A stretch of 64,000 nucleotides of DNA from Halostagnicola larsenii XH-48 (lineage in GTDB: Archaea > Halobacteriota > Halobacteria > Halobacteriales > Natrialbaceae), in contig NZ_CP007055.1 in assembly GCF_000517625.1 (NCBI RefSeq), forward strand, positions 372,001 through 436,000. Direction: 5' to 3'. The notes under the pieces were generated by a model. It was given only the letters and a program-made list of their open reading frames with translations. It searched no databases and was not told where the DNA came from. The position numbers and the translations under genes are program-made. This document shows, piece after piece, positions 26,018-33,280 of this stretch (its first letter is position 1; each line of letters starts with the position of its first letter).

Positions 26018-26797
26018 TTAGCGAGTGCCGTTTCGATCGGCAAACCCCGTCCCGTCCCATCCGTTGTTCCTCGAGCGGACCCATCTCTCGAGCTTCCAGG
26101 CCAGTACCGACAGGAGTGCGGCTGGACCGAGCAGCAGGAGTCCCATTCCGCTGATCTCGGCCATGTAGAAGGCGTGTCCGTAGAGAACGTACGGGACGAT
26201 GAGCACGAACGGACCGAGCGGCGTGACGAATCCTCCCTGACACACCGCACGCAGCGGGATTGCGGCGGCTGCAGTCGCGAAGAACAACACGATCAGTGCC
26301 GTTCCCGGCCCGCCGAAGAAGAATCCGAGTACGCTCGCTGGCACGCCAACAAGTCCCGCCGCTGTCGCAATCACGACGCGACGGGATTCGGGAATACGCG
26401 GCAGGTTTCGAAGCCCTCCGGTTCCGAGAGCGTACCCCCGACGGAGTACGAACTCGACGACGCCGGCGAACAAAACGAGGCCGACCGTGACGCCAGTGAT
26501 CGTCGACATAACGTACATGTCGAATAGATTCTGCGCGCCTGCGGTCGACAGTTCGGCGATACCGACACCTGCAAACAGCGCGACCACTCCACCTGCGGGC
26601 GCGAGCAATCGAGTGTGTGCACTCACCAGTACCGGGACTGCAACTTGGACGAACGCGAACAGGGAGAAGACGCCGACCCAGATGGGCGTGTCGATCGTCG
26701 TGTACTCGAGAACCTCGAACAGCGCGAGCAGCGCGGCGACGTGAACGATCCCACTGAGGACGGACACTGTGACCGAAAAGCGGCTCGGGTGGTTCAT
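26018..26797 (-). CDS. Uncharacterised multi-pass membrane protein
   Basis: A 259-residue protein with about seven to eight hydrophobic helices, the clearest being VSVLSGIVHVAALLALFEVL, WVGVFSLFAFVQVAVPVLV, GVTVGLVLFAGVVEFVLRRG, VVIATAAGLVGVPASVLGFF and GMGLLLLGPAALLSVLAWKLE. It has no recognised motif. The C-terminus is basic and should be cytoplasmic. ATG 26797 is preferred because the helix starts soon after; 26809 would add only four residues. It is convergent with tmk. Confidence 0.7.
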   Translation of the reverse strand: MNHPSRFSVTVSVLSGIVHVAALLALFEVLEYTTIDTPIWVGVFSLFAFVQVAVPVLVSAHTRLLAPAGGVVALFAGVGIAELSTAGAQNLFDMYVMSTITGVTVGLVLFAGVVEFVLRRGYALGTGGLRNLPRIPESRRVVIATAAGLVGVPASVLGFFFGGPGTALIVLFFATAAAAIPLRAVCQGGFVTPLGPFVLIVPYVLYGHAFYMAEISGMGLLLLGPAALLSVLAWKLERWVRSRNNGWDGTGFADRNGTR

Positions 26798-27175
26798 GTG
26801 TCTTAGCACCCTTTCCTATCGCCTACCAGCGAATCGCTGCTCTCGGGCGTGTTTTGGCCGGGGCTCGAGTCACGTAGCTGTCTGCCTCGAGCATCTGAAC
26901 ACCCCCGAGACCGGGGGAATTCTGCGTAGCCAAAACACAACGGAACAGATTCTGTGGAGGTATTATCGGACAGTTGCAAACGGGGTCACCTACCGCTTCA
27001 TTTCGTTCCGTTGTTATCTTTCTTTGGTAATAATATCTCCCTCCGAGAAATGTCACGAAGAGTGAAACTGCTCGATGGAACCAAAAAGTGCGCTTCTCGT
27101 CCTTTTTAGAGATCCGTATTGGAGGCAAACGTCCGCTGGCGTCGAAACCACACTCCGAAGCGAAACGGTTGTTTG
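26798..27175. other. AT-rich intergenic region with a C5G hairpin, possible mobile-element remnant
   Basis: About 380 bp with no convincing gene. It contains a 6-bp stem hairpin, CCCCCG (26902-26907)-AGAC-CGGGGG (26912-26917), directly followed by GAATTCTGCG. Hairpins of this kind next to GAATT are found at the ends of haloarchaeal IS200/IS605-type elements, but no tnpA or tnpB fragment is visible here. From about 26990 to 27110 the sequence is AT-rich. Confidence 0.35.
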
Positions 27176-27406
27176 CTAATCCATCGCAATGTAGGTCTGC
27201 GTGTCCTCGACGCCGTTGATTCCCTGTATCTGCGTCGCCGCGATTTCCTTTACCGCCGCGGGCGTCTCGACCCTGGCTTTGGCGATGATATCCACGTCGC
27301 CGGCGACGATGTGGGCCGAGTCGACGCCCTCGAGTCCTTCGATGCTGTCCCGTAGCCGATCCGCCTCGCCCGTGTTCGCTTTGACCATGATATATGCTGT
27401 AACCAT
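27176..27406 (-). CDS. Stand-alone RAM/Lrp-AsnC ligand-binding domain protein
   Basis: A 76-residue protein consisting only of the effector (RAM/SIAM) domain of Lrp/AsnC regulators, with no HTH. Its pattern is TAYIMVKANTGEADRL, then AHIVAGDVDIIAKARV and the closing GVEDTQTYIAMD. Such domains bind amino acids or other small ligands and oligomerise. Its ATG overlaps the TGA of the trkA gene by 1 bp, so the two are translationally coupled and this domain probably modulates, or is co-expressed with, the TrkA-type protein. A second, similar protein is at 29139-29369. Confidence 0.85.
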   Translation of the reverse strand: MVTAYIMVKANTGEADRLRDSIEGLEGVDSAHIVAGDVDIIAKARVETPAAVKEIAATQIQGINGVEDTQTYIAMD

Positions 27407-28140
27407 CAGTTCGTACCTCCAGTGTTGGCTTCGGTGTCTTCGACCGTCGTTTCCGCTTCGATCTCCGCGCCGGTCCGGCCCGCCGTCTCGCCGACGACGA
27501 TCTGTCGAACGTCGCTCAGCACCGCAAAGTCCGCGAGCACGACCAGTCGATCGCCCGACTCGAGCGATTCGTCGGCCGTCGGGATCTCGAGGTCGCCGTC
27601 GATCTTCCCGAACGCGAGGACGGTCGCATCCGCGGGGAGTTGCAGTTCGCTGATCGTGTAGCCGTTGATCGGGGCCTCGTCGGTGATCGTCAGTTCGACG
27701 ACCTGCAGGTGCTGGGCGATGTCGGCGATGGCTCGGATCGTGCCGCCCAGCAGGGCGTTTTTCGCGCCCATCGCGCCGAGGCGTTCGGGGTAGATCACCT
27801 CGTCGACGACGTCGGCGTACTTTCGGTAGATCTCCTCGCGGTACTCCTCGTCGATCCGCAGGACGGTCCGACAGCCGTAGTGGTCGGCGATCAGACACGC
27901 CGAGAAGTTCGTGTTCAGATCGCCCGTCAGCGCGCCGACCGCGTCGGCGTCCTCGACTCTCGCTTGCTCGAGCAGCGTTTCCTGCGAGCCGTCGCCGTCG
28001 ACGACCGTAAATCCCTGATTGCGCGCTCGCTTGGCCGTGGCCTCGTCTCGTTCGATCAGCGTCACATCGTGGCCTTCTTCGTGCAAGACGCGGGCGGTGC
28101 GCAAGCCGACCCGTCCAGCCCCGATTAGTACGAACCGCAT
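27406..28140 (-). CDS. trkA: TrkA-type potassium uptake regulator (RCK_N plus TrkA_C)
   Basis: A 244-residue cytosolic gating subunit. The N-terminal RCK domain has the Rossmann loop GAGRVGLRTARVL (about 7-19) and the acidic end of strand two (LIERDE), with VVDGDGSQETLLEQA typical of NAD(H)-binding KTN domains. A C-terminal TrkA_C domain follows (ELTITDEAPINGYTISELQL, DRLVVLAD). It should control a Trk/Ktr channel, none of which is in the window. The last 40 residues are acidic. The next gene, a RAM protein, overlaps its stop. Confidence 0.9.
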   Translation of the reverse strand: MRFVLIGAGRVGLRTARVLHEEGHDVTLIERDEATAKRARNQGFTVVDGDGSQETLLEQARVEDADAVGALTGDLNTNFSACLIADHYGCRTVLRIDEEYREEIYRKYADVVDEVIYPERLGAMGAKNALLGGTIRAIADIAQHLQVVELTITDEAPINGYTISELQLPADATVLAFGKIDGDLEIPTADESLESGDRLVVLADFAVLSDVRQIVVGETAGRTGAEIEAETTVEDTEANTGGTN

Positions 28141-28190
28141 GGAGTGGGATACGCCCGCCCCCGTGAATAAGTTTGCCCTGCGTTAGCGAA

Positions 28191-28295
28191 TCACTTGGTA
28201 GTCGAGACCTCGAGATAGTTCGCCCGTTTCAGCGGTGAGTAGCGGTGCACGCCTGCTCGAATCGCGTTGTTGAGATACGAAAAAGTATGAAACAT
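28191..28295 (-). CDS. Possible 34-residue small protein or gene remnant
   Basis: A 34-codon frame with ATG at 28295, composition like a coding fragment (aromatic, Arg/Lys/Asn mixture; central AGVHRYSPLKRANYLEV). I do not recognise the family. It could be the C-terminal end of a lost gene, since it begins with FSYLNNAIRAG and ends cleanly at TGA. It is next to the toxin-antitoxin locus on the opposite strand. Confidence 0.25.
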   Translation of the reverse strand: MFHTFSYLNNAIRAGVHRYSPLKRANYLEVSTTK

Positions 28296-28369
28296 AACTA
28301 GTATCCTGGTAGATGGCGATAGCGATGGGAGTAGCCTACCAGAGCAACAATAAGCATATTACATTCAAT

Positions 28370-28385
28370 TACGTACCGTTACGTA
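28370..28385. promoter_or_regulatory. Candidate operator TACGTA-N4-TACGTA at the antitoxin start
   Basis: Two perfect palindromic hexamers TACGTA (28370-28375 and 28380-28385) separated by CCGT; the last base is the first base of the antitoxin ATG. A TATA-like CATATTA sits at about 28356-28362, roughly 25 bases before the start. The gene it controls encodes a winged-helix protein of an antitoxin pair, so autorepression through this site is a natural expectation. Confidence 0.5.
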
Positions 28386-28759
28386 TGCCAGTCGACTTCG
28401 AGCAGTACCGCCCGACGGATCTTCCCGACGAGAATACGAACGGGCGAGCGATCCTCGAGTTCCTCGCCGCACGCCCCGAAACCGGCTATCGAGCCGGTGA
28501 GCTCGCGACGGAGCTGGACATCCCCCGCGGCAGCGTCGGAACGACCTTGAGCCGGCTCGAGAGTCGAGGACTCGTCCGCCACAAAGGGGAGTACTGGGCC
28601 ATCAACCCCACAGCGTACGACACACACACGGCGAGCGTCGTTGGCCTCCAGACGGTTGCCGAACAGTTCGAAGGCGACTACTACGACGACAACTCGGACT
28701 GGGATAGCGATCTCGAGGATCTAAACGAGCAGGCGAACGACTCTCCCGAGGAGAAGTGA
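28385..28759 (+). CDS. Winged-helix antitoxin of a MazF-type pair
   Basis: A 124-residue protein. Residues about 20-75 form a winged helix (AILEFLAARPETGYRAGELATE, then GSVGTTLSRLESRGLVRHKG), and the C-terminus is strongly acidic (DYYDDNSDWDSDLEDL), a common antitoxin feature. The TGA overlaps the following toxin start (ATG at 28759), the classic toxin-antitoxin layout. The start at 28385 (MPVDFEQYRP) is supported by the operator and TATA placement; GTG/ATG codons further upstream lie in non-coding-like sequence. It is intact, although its toxin is broken. Confidence 0.75.
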   Translation: MPVDFEQYRPTDLPDENTNGRAILEFLAARPETGYRAGELATELDIPRGSVGTTLSRLESRGLVRHKGEYWAINPTAYDTHTASVVGLQTVAEQFEGDYYDDNSDWDSDLEDLNEQANDSPEEK

Positions 28760-29079
28760 TGTACGATCGGGGCGTTATCATCGTCGCTGCGGATCCCTAC
28801 GGAAATACACCACGTCGCCCGTATCTAATCATTAGCGACGAAACCCATCCATTTGCTGGTCGCCAGTATATCGCGCTCGGGATTACGGCCGCCGAATACG
28901 CCGATGCCCGATCCCTCGAGGGCGCATTCGAAGCTGGGACGCTCGAGCGAGAATCGTTCGTCTCACCCTAGGCTGTCGTTTCGTTACGGGATCGCGACAT
29001 CGACCGGGCAGTCGCTCGCGTTTCCGAGGACTTCCTGTATACTGTTATTGACGATCTGATCACGTACGTTTCGCTGTAG
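28759..29079 (+). pseudogene. PemK/MazF family toxin interrupted by an in-frame TAG
   Basis: The frame from ATG 28759 begins with the PemK/MazF fold: MYDRGVIIVAADPYG, then RRPYLIISDETHPFAGRQY, LGITAAEYADARS and RESFVSP. It then hits TAG at 28969-28971. The same frame continues without a shift as AVVSLRDRDIDRAVARVSED and ends at TAG 29077-29079, a total of 106 codons. In family members I know, a tryptophan sits exactly here (VxPWxVxSL), so the stop looks like TGG to TAG. The N-terminal 70 residues alone lack the C-terminal strand and helix. Functional readthrough is possible but unsupported. Confidence 0.75.
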
Positions 29080-29138
29080 CGCCACGCTCGATTTCGGGAA
29101 AGGTTTTAGTCGTGCCAGAGTGTACCACACCTCGAGCA

Positions 29139-29369
29139 ATGGTCCACGCCTTCATCATGGTGAAGACGGCCGCCGGGAAATCCGAGCGCCTGCTCGAGGA
29201 CATCAGAGCGCTCGAGCAGGTCGCGGAGGCCCACATCGTCGCCGGCACCTACGACATCATCGCCGAAGTCGACGTTCCCGACGTCTACGACGTGTTACAG
29301 ACGGCCTCCTCGGACGTGCAGGGGCTCGAGGGTGTGGCCGACACGAAGACGTACATCGGGATGGACTAA
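29139..29369 (+). CDS. Stand-alone RAM/Lrp-AsnC ligand-binding domain protein (second copy)
   Basis: A 76-residue RAM domain protein, a paralogue of the one next to trkA: it shares AFIMVKTAAG against AYIMVKANTG, AHIVAGTYDIIAEV against AHIVAGDVDIIAKA, and ends VADTKTYIGMD. It has no HTH. A small-ligand sensor is likely; the target is not shown. It is a free-standing gene, preceded by about 60 bp after the broken toxin and followed by a large inverted repeat. ATG 29139 is chosen because MVHAFIMV aligns with its paralogue. Confidence 0.82.
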   Translation: MVHAFIMVKTAAGKSERLLEDIRALEQVAEAHIVAGTYDIIAEVDVPDVYDVLQTASSDVQGLEGVADTKTYIGMD

Positions 29370-29373
29370 AGAA

Positions 29374-29445
29374 CAAACTTTTACTCTGCGCTCTGGCACG
29401 CTGTGCGGCATCGCCGCCAGCGTGCCGTCGCTCGGTAAAACTTTG
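29374..29445. repeat. Large imperfect inverted repeat (extended hairpin), intergenic
   Basis: Outer arms CAAACTTTTAC (29374-29384) and GTAAAACTTTG (29435-29445) match at 10 of 11 positions. Inner arms are GGCACGCTG (29395-29403) and CAGCGTGCC (29418-29426), perfect, continued by GCGGC-ATC-GCCGC (29405-29417), with one unpaired T. The following roughly 130 bp, rich in CGGCC and CGCGG, carry no gene. The structure and low coding potential suggest a dispersed haloarchaeal repeat or a MITE-like element; the rest of the genome is needed to tell. No open reading frame inside is supported. Confidence 0.6.
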
Positions 29446-29617
29446 ATGAAAAGCACTCCTCCCTCGCCGGTGGGTCGGTCGTCGGCCCGCTCGGCCGCGC
29501 CGCGGCCTCGCGGCTCGAAGCGGGTGGAACTGCCTGCCCTCCCCCGGGTCGTGCGACTCTTGTAGTACTCGAGTCGCACTCTCGGCCACGGCGTTTGGAC
29601 CGCAAAATACCGCTCCG

Positions 29618-30160
29618 TTACATCGGCATGCCGCCACTGTTTCCGTTCCCCTCTGTCGCCTGTTGGCCCTGGCTCTGGGCGTTCTCGAGCAACGTTGCAG
29701 CCTCGCCCTCGTACTCGTAGCCGGGGACGATTCCCTGGGCGTAGGTTCCTTCGACGTACTCGAGCAGCGTTTTGGCGTCCTCGACTCCCTCCGCGGCGTC
29801 CCAGGCGACGTACTCGAGGATCACGCGGACTTCGTCGGGGTCGCGCTCGAGAACGGGTTCCTCGTGGGTGCTCGTGTGAGCGAGCGAGAAAGTATCCTCG
29901 AGTCGCCGCTCGAGGGTTTCGAACCAGCCGTCCTCGACGACTTGCTCGACGGTAGGGCCGGTATCGGCGGCGGCAGCCGAAAGCGTCGGCAGCGCGATCG
30001 TAATGTGGAACTCGCCGTCTCGGTTTCCCTCACCCTCCTCGGCCGTGACGGTCGTCTCGAAGACGGTCGTTTCGAGGTCGTAGCCTGTGTTATCCCCTCG
30101 CGGCGCGAACGCGTCGTGGGACTCGAGTTCGCGCTCGACGGCGGCGGGCTGGTCGGTCAT
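29618..30160 (-). CDS. DUF5813 family protein
   Basis: A 180-residue acidic haloarchaeal protein. Recognisable segments are GYDLETTVFETTVTAEE, ITIALPTLSAAA, RRLEDTFSLAH and VRVILEYVAWDAAEGVEDA. The C-terminus is a Gln/Gly/Asn-rich tail ending GGMPM. No catalytic motif and no signal peptide are seen, so it is presumably cytosolic. The function is unknown. It stands alone between the inverted repeat region and a 190-bp gap. Confidence 0.78.
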   Translation of the reverse strand: MTDQPAAVERELESHDAFAPRGDNTGYDLETTVFETTVTAEEGEGNRDGEFHITIALPTLSAAAADTGPTVEQVVEDGWFETLERRLEDTFSLAHTSTHEEPVLERDPDEVRVILEYVAWDAAEGVEDAKTLLEYVEGTYAQGIVPGYEYEGEAATLLENAQSQGQQATEGNGNSGGMPM

Positions 30161-30349
30161 TACCCGGACAAGGGCCGGGTCGAAAAAGGGTGTTACGCTG
30201 GCGCGTCGGTCGGTGCCGGCCGGTTGGCTTCACAGTCACACGATCCGAACTGTTTAGCGTCGTTTCGGACCGTTTCTGACCGGAAAAGACGCGTTTCTCG
30301 AGGCGAACGCGCTCCATAACTACAACCGATGTTGTTATCTGTCGGTGTC

Positions 30350-30514
30350 ATGAGTCTTGATAGATCCGAGGCGGAACGCCGTCGGTTCGCACGGCTGCTC
30401 GGCATCGACGGCGGCGCTGGCTCCGGATTACCCATCGGTTCGCGGACCAAAAACGAGATGCAGGGGAGCGATACGGCCGTTTCGAACGCGGAACGCAACG
30501 CCGAGGAAGTTTAG
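30350..30514 (+). CDS. Possible small hypothetical protein
   Basis: A 54-codon frame from ATG 30350 with a charged N-terminus (SLDRSEAERRRFARLLGID) and a polar tail. Its stop overlaps by 4 bp the stop of the convergent DUF7522 gene. Composition is compatible with a haloarchaeal small protein, but there is no recognisable family, so it may be spurious. A short inverted repeat ACAAC-CGAT-GTTGT lies at 30322-30335 just upstream. Confidence 0.4.
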   Translation: MSLDRSEAERRRFARLLGIDGGAGSGLPIGSRTKNEMQGSDTAVSNAERNAEEV

Positions 30515-30900
30515 TCGAGTGCCCGTTCTTCGAGGTACGTATTCAGCGCGGTCGCGACCTCTTCGAAGTCCTTGAGTGTCAGTCCGTCGGTGGTGACCAG
30601 CACGCCTTCGCGGTCGTTGGTCACCCTGATGAGAAAGCCGTTGTCGAAGACGCGGATCGTGTAGTTGTAATCGCCGAGTTCGGATCCCTCGTAGGCGGTC
30701 TGGGCGGTCGTGAAGCCGCGCCATTCGTGACCGATGAACGTCGAGAGGTCCGCGTCGCGCTCGAGGTCGTCGCGGAGGTAGAGTTGCTCGTAGTCGTCTC
30801 TCGTGAAGTAGGTGACCGAACGCAAGCTATCGCCGATGGCTGTCCGGGCAGTCGTGACGATCTGGTTCGACGTGTCGGACGTGAGTAGCCCTGTGGCCAT
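30511..30900 (-). CDS. DUF7522 family protein
   Basis: A 129-residue haloarchaeal protein. It starts with a helical region (IVTTARTAIGDSLRSVTYFTRDDYEQLYLRDD is split over residues 10-40), followed by an alternating beta region (YNYTIRVFDNGFLIRV, REGVLVTTDGL) and a closing helix. The TRDDYEQLYLRDDL and GFLIRV segments are characteristic of this family. No known function. The start at 30900 (MATGLLTSDTSNQ) is used in preference to 30933. It is transcribed alone. Confidence 0.7.
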   Translation of the reverse strand: MATGLLTSDTSNQIVTTARTAIGDSLRSVTYFTRDDYEQLYLRDDLERDADLSTFIGHEWRGFTTAQTAYEGSELGDYNYTIRVFDNGFLIRVTNDREGVLVTTDGLTLKDFEEVATALNTYLEERALD

Positions 30901-31005
30901 ACCGGAGGGCTGGTTCTCCGGGACCTTAATCACGGTGGCTTTCCGCGGCCGGTGTGATCTGCCCGGTTCGGGACACTTGGGCGGTTCAAACGCGACTTCG
31001 GACCG

Positions 31006-32292
31006 TTAGGCTTGTTCGATCGCCTGCTCGAGGTCCGCGATCACGTCCTCGACGTCTTCGATCCCGACCGAGAGCCGGACGAGGTCGTCGGTGACGCCGC
31101 CGGACAGTTTCTCCTCCTCGGTGAGTTGCTGGTGGGTCGTACTCGCCGGGTGGATGATCAGCGTCTTCGCGTCGCCGACGTTCGCCAGCAGGCTCGTCAG
31201 ATCCACTTCGTTACAGACGGTCTCGGCCGCGTCGTAGCCGCCCTCGAGTCCGAACGTTATCATGCCGCCGTAGCCGCCCTCGAGGTATTTCTCGGCGTTT
31301 TCGTGGGTCTCGTGGCTCTCGAGACCAGGATAGTTGACCCAGGAAATCTTGTCGTGGTCCGCTAAGTACTCCGCGACGAGCTGGGCGTTCTCGGAGTGTT
31401 TTTCCATTCGCAGGGGAAGCGACTCGAGTTTCTGGAGCGTGACCCATGCGTCGAACGGCGACTGCTGGTTGCCCAGATCGCGCAATCCACGAGTGCGCGC
31501 AGCGATCGCGAACGCTTGGTCGCCAAACGTCTCGTGGAAGTTGATCCCGTGGTAGGCCGGGTTCGGCTCCGTGAGTTCGGGGTAGTCGCCCTCGTCCCAG
31601 GGGAAACTGCCGCCGTCGACGAGGATCCCGCCGACCGTCGACCCGGAGCCGGTGAGCCACTTCGTCGTCGAGTTCCAGACCAGGTCCGCGCCGTGCTCGA
31701 GCGGTCGACAGAGGTGGGGCGTGGCGAAGGTGTTGTCGACGAACAGCGGCACGTCGTTTTCGTGTGCGATCTCTGCGACCCGTTCGATGTCGGGCGTGAC
31801 GAGCGCCGGATTCCCGATCGTCTCTAAGTGAACGAACGCGGTGTCGTCGTCGATGGCCTCCTCGTAGGCGTCGTAATCGAGCGTGTCGACGAACTTCGTC
31901 TCGATGCCGCGCTTTGCGACGGTGTGCGTGAGGTACGTGTAGGTCCCGCCGTACAGCGCCGACGCGGAGACGATGTTGTCGCCGACCTCGGCGAGGATGA
32001 ACGTTGCGAGGTCGAAGGCGGCCATCCCGGATGCCGTCGCGAGCGCGCCGGTACCCCCCTCGAGCGCCGCGATGCGTTCTTCTAACATCGCGTTCGTCGG
32101 ATTCATGATCCGCGAGTAGATGTTGCCGAACTCCTCGAGTCCGAACAGGTTCGCGGCGTGTTCGGTGTCCTCGAAAACGTAGGATGTCGTTTGATAGATC
32201 GGCGGTGCTCTGGCTCCCGTGGTCGGATCCGGCTCCTGACCCGCGTGGACGCTGTTCGTTGCGAAACGGTGGTCGGATTGCTCGTTGCTCAT
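31006..32292 (-). CDS. metY: O-acetylhomoserine sulfhydrylase (Cys/Met metabolism PLP enzyme)
   Basis: A 428-residue PLP-dependent enzyme of the Cys/Met gamma-elimination family. It has the N-terminal [18 protein letters not shown], the PLP-phosphate loop [11 protein letters not shown], the [20 protein letters not shown] segment, [13 protein letters not shown] and the Schiff-base lysine K211 in [16 protein letters not shown]. This branch makes homocysteine from O-acetylhomoserine and sulfide, or cysteine in related enzymes. The start at 32292 ([18 protein letters not shown]) is clear; longer starts are not acidic. metX (homoserine acetyltransferase) is not adjacent, so the direct partner is elsewhere. 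A small membrane protein gene lies upstream. Confidence 0.9.
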   Translation of the reverse strand: MSNEQSDHRFATNSVHAGQEPDPTTGARAPPIYQTTSYVFEDTEHAANLFGLEEFGNIYSRIMNPTNAMLEERIAALEGGTGALATASGMAAFDLATFILAEVGDNIVSASALYGGTYTYLTHTVAKRGIETKFVDTLDYDAYEEAIDDDTAFVHLETIGNPALVTPDIERVAEIAHENDVPLFVDNTFATPHLCRPLEHGADLVWNSTTKWLTGSGSTVGGILVDGGSFPWDEGDYPELTEPNPAYHGINFHETFGDQAFAIAARTRGLRDLGNQQSPFDAWVTLQKLESLPLRMEKHSENAQLVAEYLADHDKISWVNYPGLESHETHENAEKYLEGGYGGMITFGLEGGYDAAETVCNEVDLTSLLANVGDAKTLIIHPASTTHQQLTEEEKLSGGVTDDLVRLSVGIEDVEDVIADLEQAIEQA

Positions 32293-32458
32293 ACGCGAAT
32301 ACAGTTGTGAGGGTCTGTTGTAAAGGTATACGTCGATCGACGGATACTCGGCCGGAAGGTCCAAGGAAGCCGAATTCGCTCGAGCAGATTCGTCGTCCTG
32401 TGCTGTAAGCTGGCGTTTGGACGAATCGAGAAACGCGTCTCCGGTTGGATCCCGCGAG

Positions 32459-32629
32459 TTACAACAGCCCCATCGCAAAGAGGCCGGTGAGCGGATCTCG
32501 AAGCAGTATAAGTAGCGCGCCTGCGGCCACGACGATGATAATCCAGGCGAACATGATGTACATCGCTTTGCGGATGAAATCTTCGTCTTCATCCACCATG
32601 AGTGAGTTCTGTGATTCCTGATTGCTCAT
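32459..32629 (-). CDS. Small single-span membrane protein (56 residues)
   Basis: A complete 56-residue frame with ATG at 32629: an acidic N-terminus (MVDEDEDFIRKAMY), one transmembrane helix (AWIIIVVAAGALLILL) and a short end with RDPLTGLFAMGLL. The composition is convincing for a haloarchaeal small membrane protein. It is 166 bp upstream of the sulfhydrylase gene on the same strand and could be cotranscribed. The family is not known to me. Confidence 0.65.
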   Translation of the reverse strand: MSNQESQNSLMVDEDEDFIRKAMYIMFAWIIIVVAAGALLILLRDPLTGLFAMGLL

Positions 32630-32764
32630 GCAGGTCGATTTCGCCTCCGTTACTATAATATTACGTGTGATCAGTCACTCGTGATGTTTGTCATCATATA
32701 TCAACATGGCCAATCATGAATTCGATCGGAGCGCCTTTCATCGTTCGGTTCCCGCAACTCGAGC

Positions 32765-33232
32765 ATGGAAACGACTCGTCACTTTACCGTGACGCTCTAC
32801 GTGGTTAACGACGGGGCGACGGCGCTTCACACGCACGAACGGCTCGGGAAACGGATTCCTCCCGGCGGGCACGTCGACCGCGACGAACTGCCACACGAGG
32901 CGGCGATCCGGGAGTGTCGCGAGGAAACCGGTCTCGAGCCGTCGATCCGTCGGATGCAAGAGCCACTCGAGGGCGGTGCCGGCCGGAGCCTCCCGCAGCC
33001 CCGTCGGCAGATGCTCTACGACGTCAACGTCCACGACGGCGTCGTCGGCCACCAGCACATCGATCACGTCTACTTCGGCTCCGTCTCGAGTCGGGAGATC
33101 GAACCGGAACCGGGCGAAGCCGGCGCTGACGCGTGGGCGTGGTACACTCCCGACGAACTCAGGGCGAGCGACCTCGAGGCGGACGTGATCGAACTCGGCT
33201 GTGCGGCGATCGACGCGGTCGGCCAGCGCTGA
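32765..33232 (+). CDS. NUDIX hydrolase
   Basis: A 155-residue Nudix protein. The Nudix box is complete: G35-x5-E41-x7-R49-E50-C51-R52-E53-E54-T55-G56-L57. The domain opens with RHFTVTLYVVNDGATALHTH and includes GKRIPPGGH, which precedes the box. It hydrolyses a nucleoside diphosphate linked to another moiety; the substrate is not readable. It is convergent with gpmI, with a 48-bp gap between the stops. The start at 32765 is preceded by about 130 bp of AT-rich sequence. Confidence 0.92.
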   Translation: METTRHFTVTLYVVNDGATALHTHERLGKRIPPGGHVDRDELPHEAAIRECREETGLEPSIRRMQEPLEGGAGRSLPQPRRQMLYDVNVHDGVVGHQHIDHVYFGSVSSREIEPEPGEAGADAWAWYTPDELRASDLEADVIELGCAAIDAVGQR

Positions 33233-33280
33233 GGACGGATCGGCGGGGCCGCTGAGAGCGGCCCGATCCCTCGAGGCGAA

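Noticed and set aside
28969-28971. TAG as a pyrrolysine codon in the MazF-type toxin
   Set aside because: No pyl genes or suppressor tRNA are visible here, and the position is tryptophan in family members I know, so a TGG to TAG nonsense change is simpler.
29440-29617. Short frames on both strands downstream of the inverted repeat
   Set aside because: GC-rich, Arg/Pro/Ala-rich translations that read as noise; the region is better explained as part of a repeat element.
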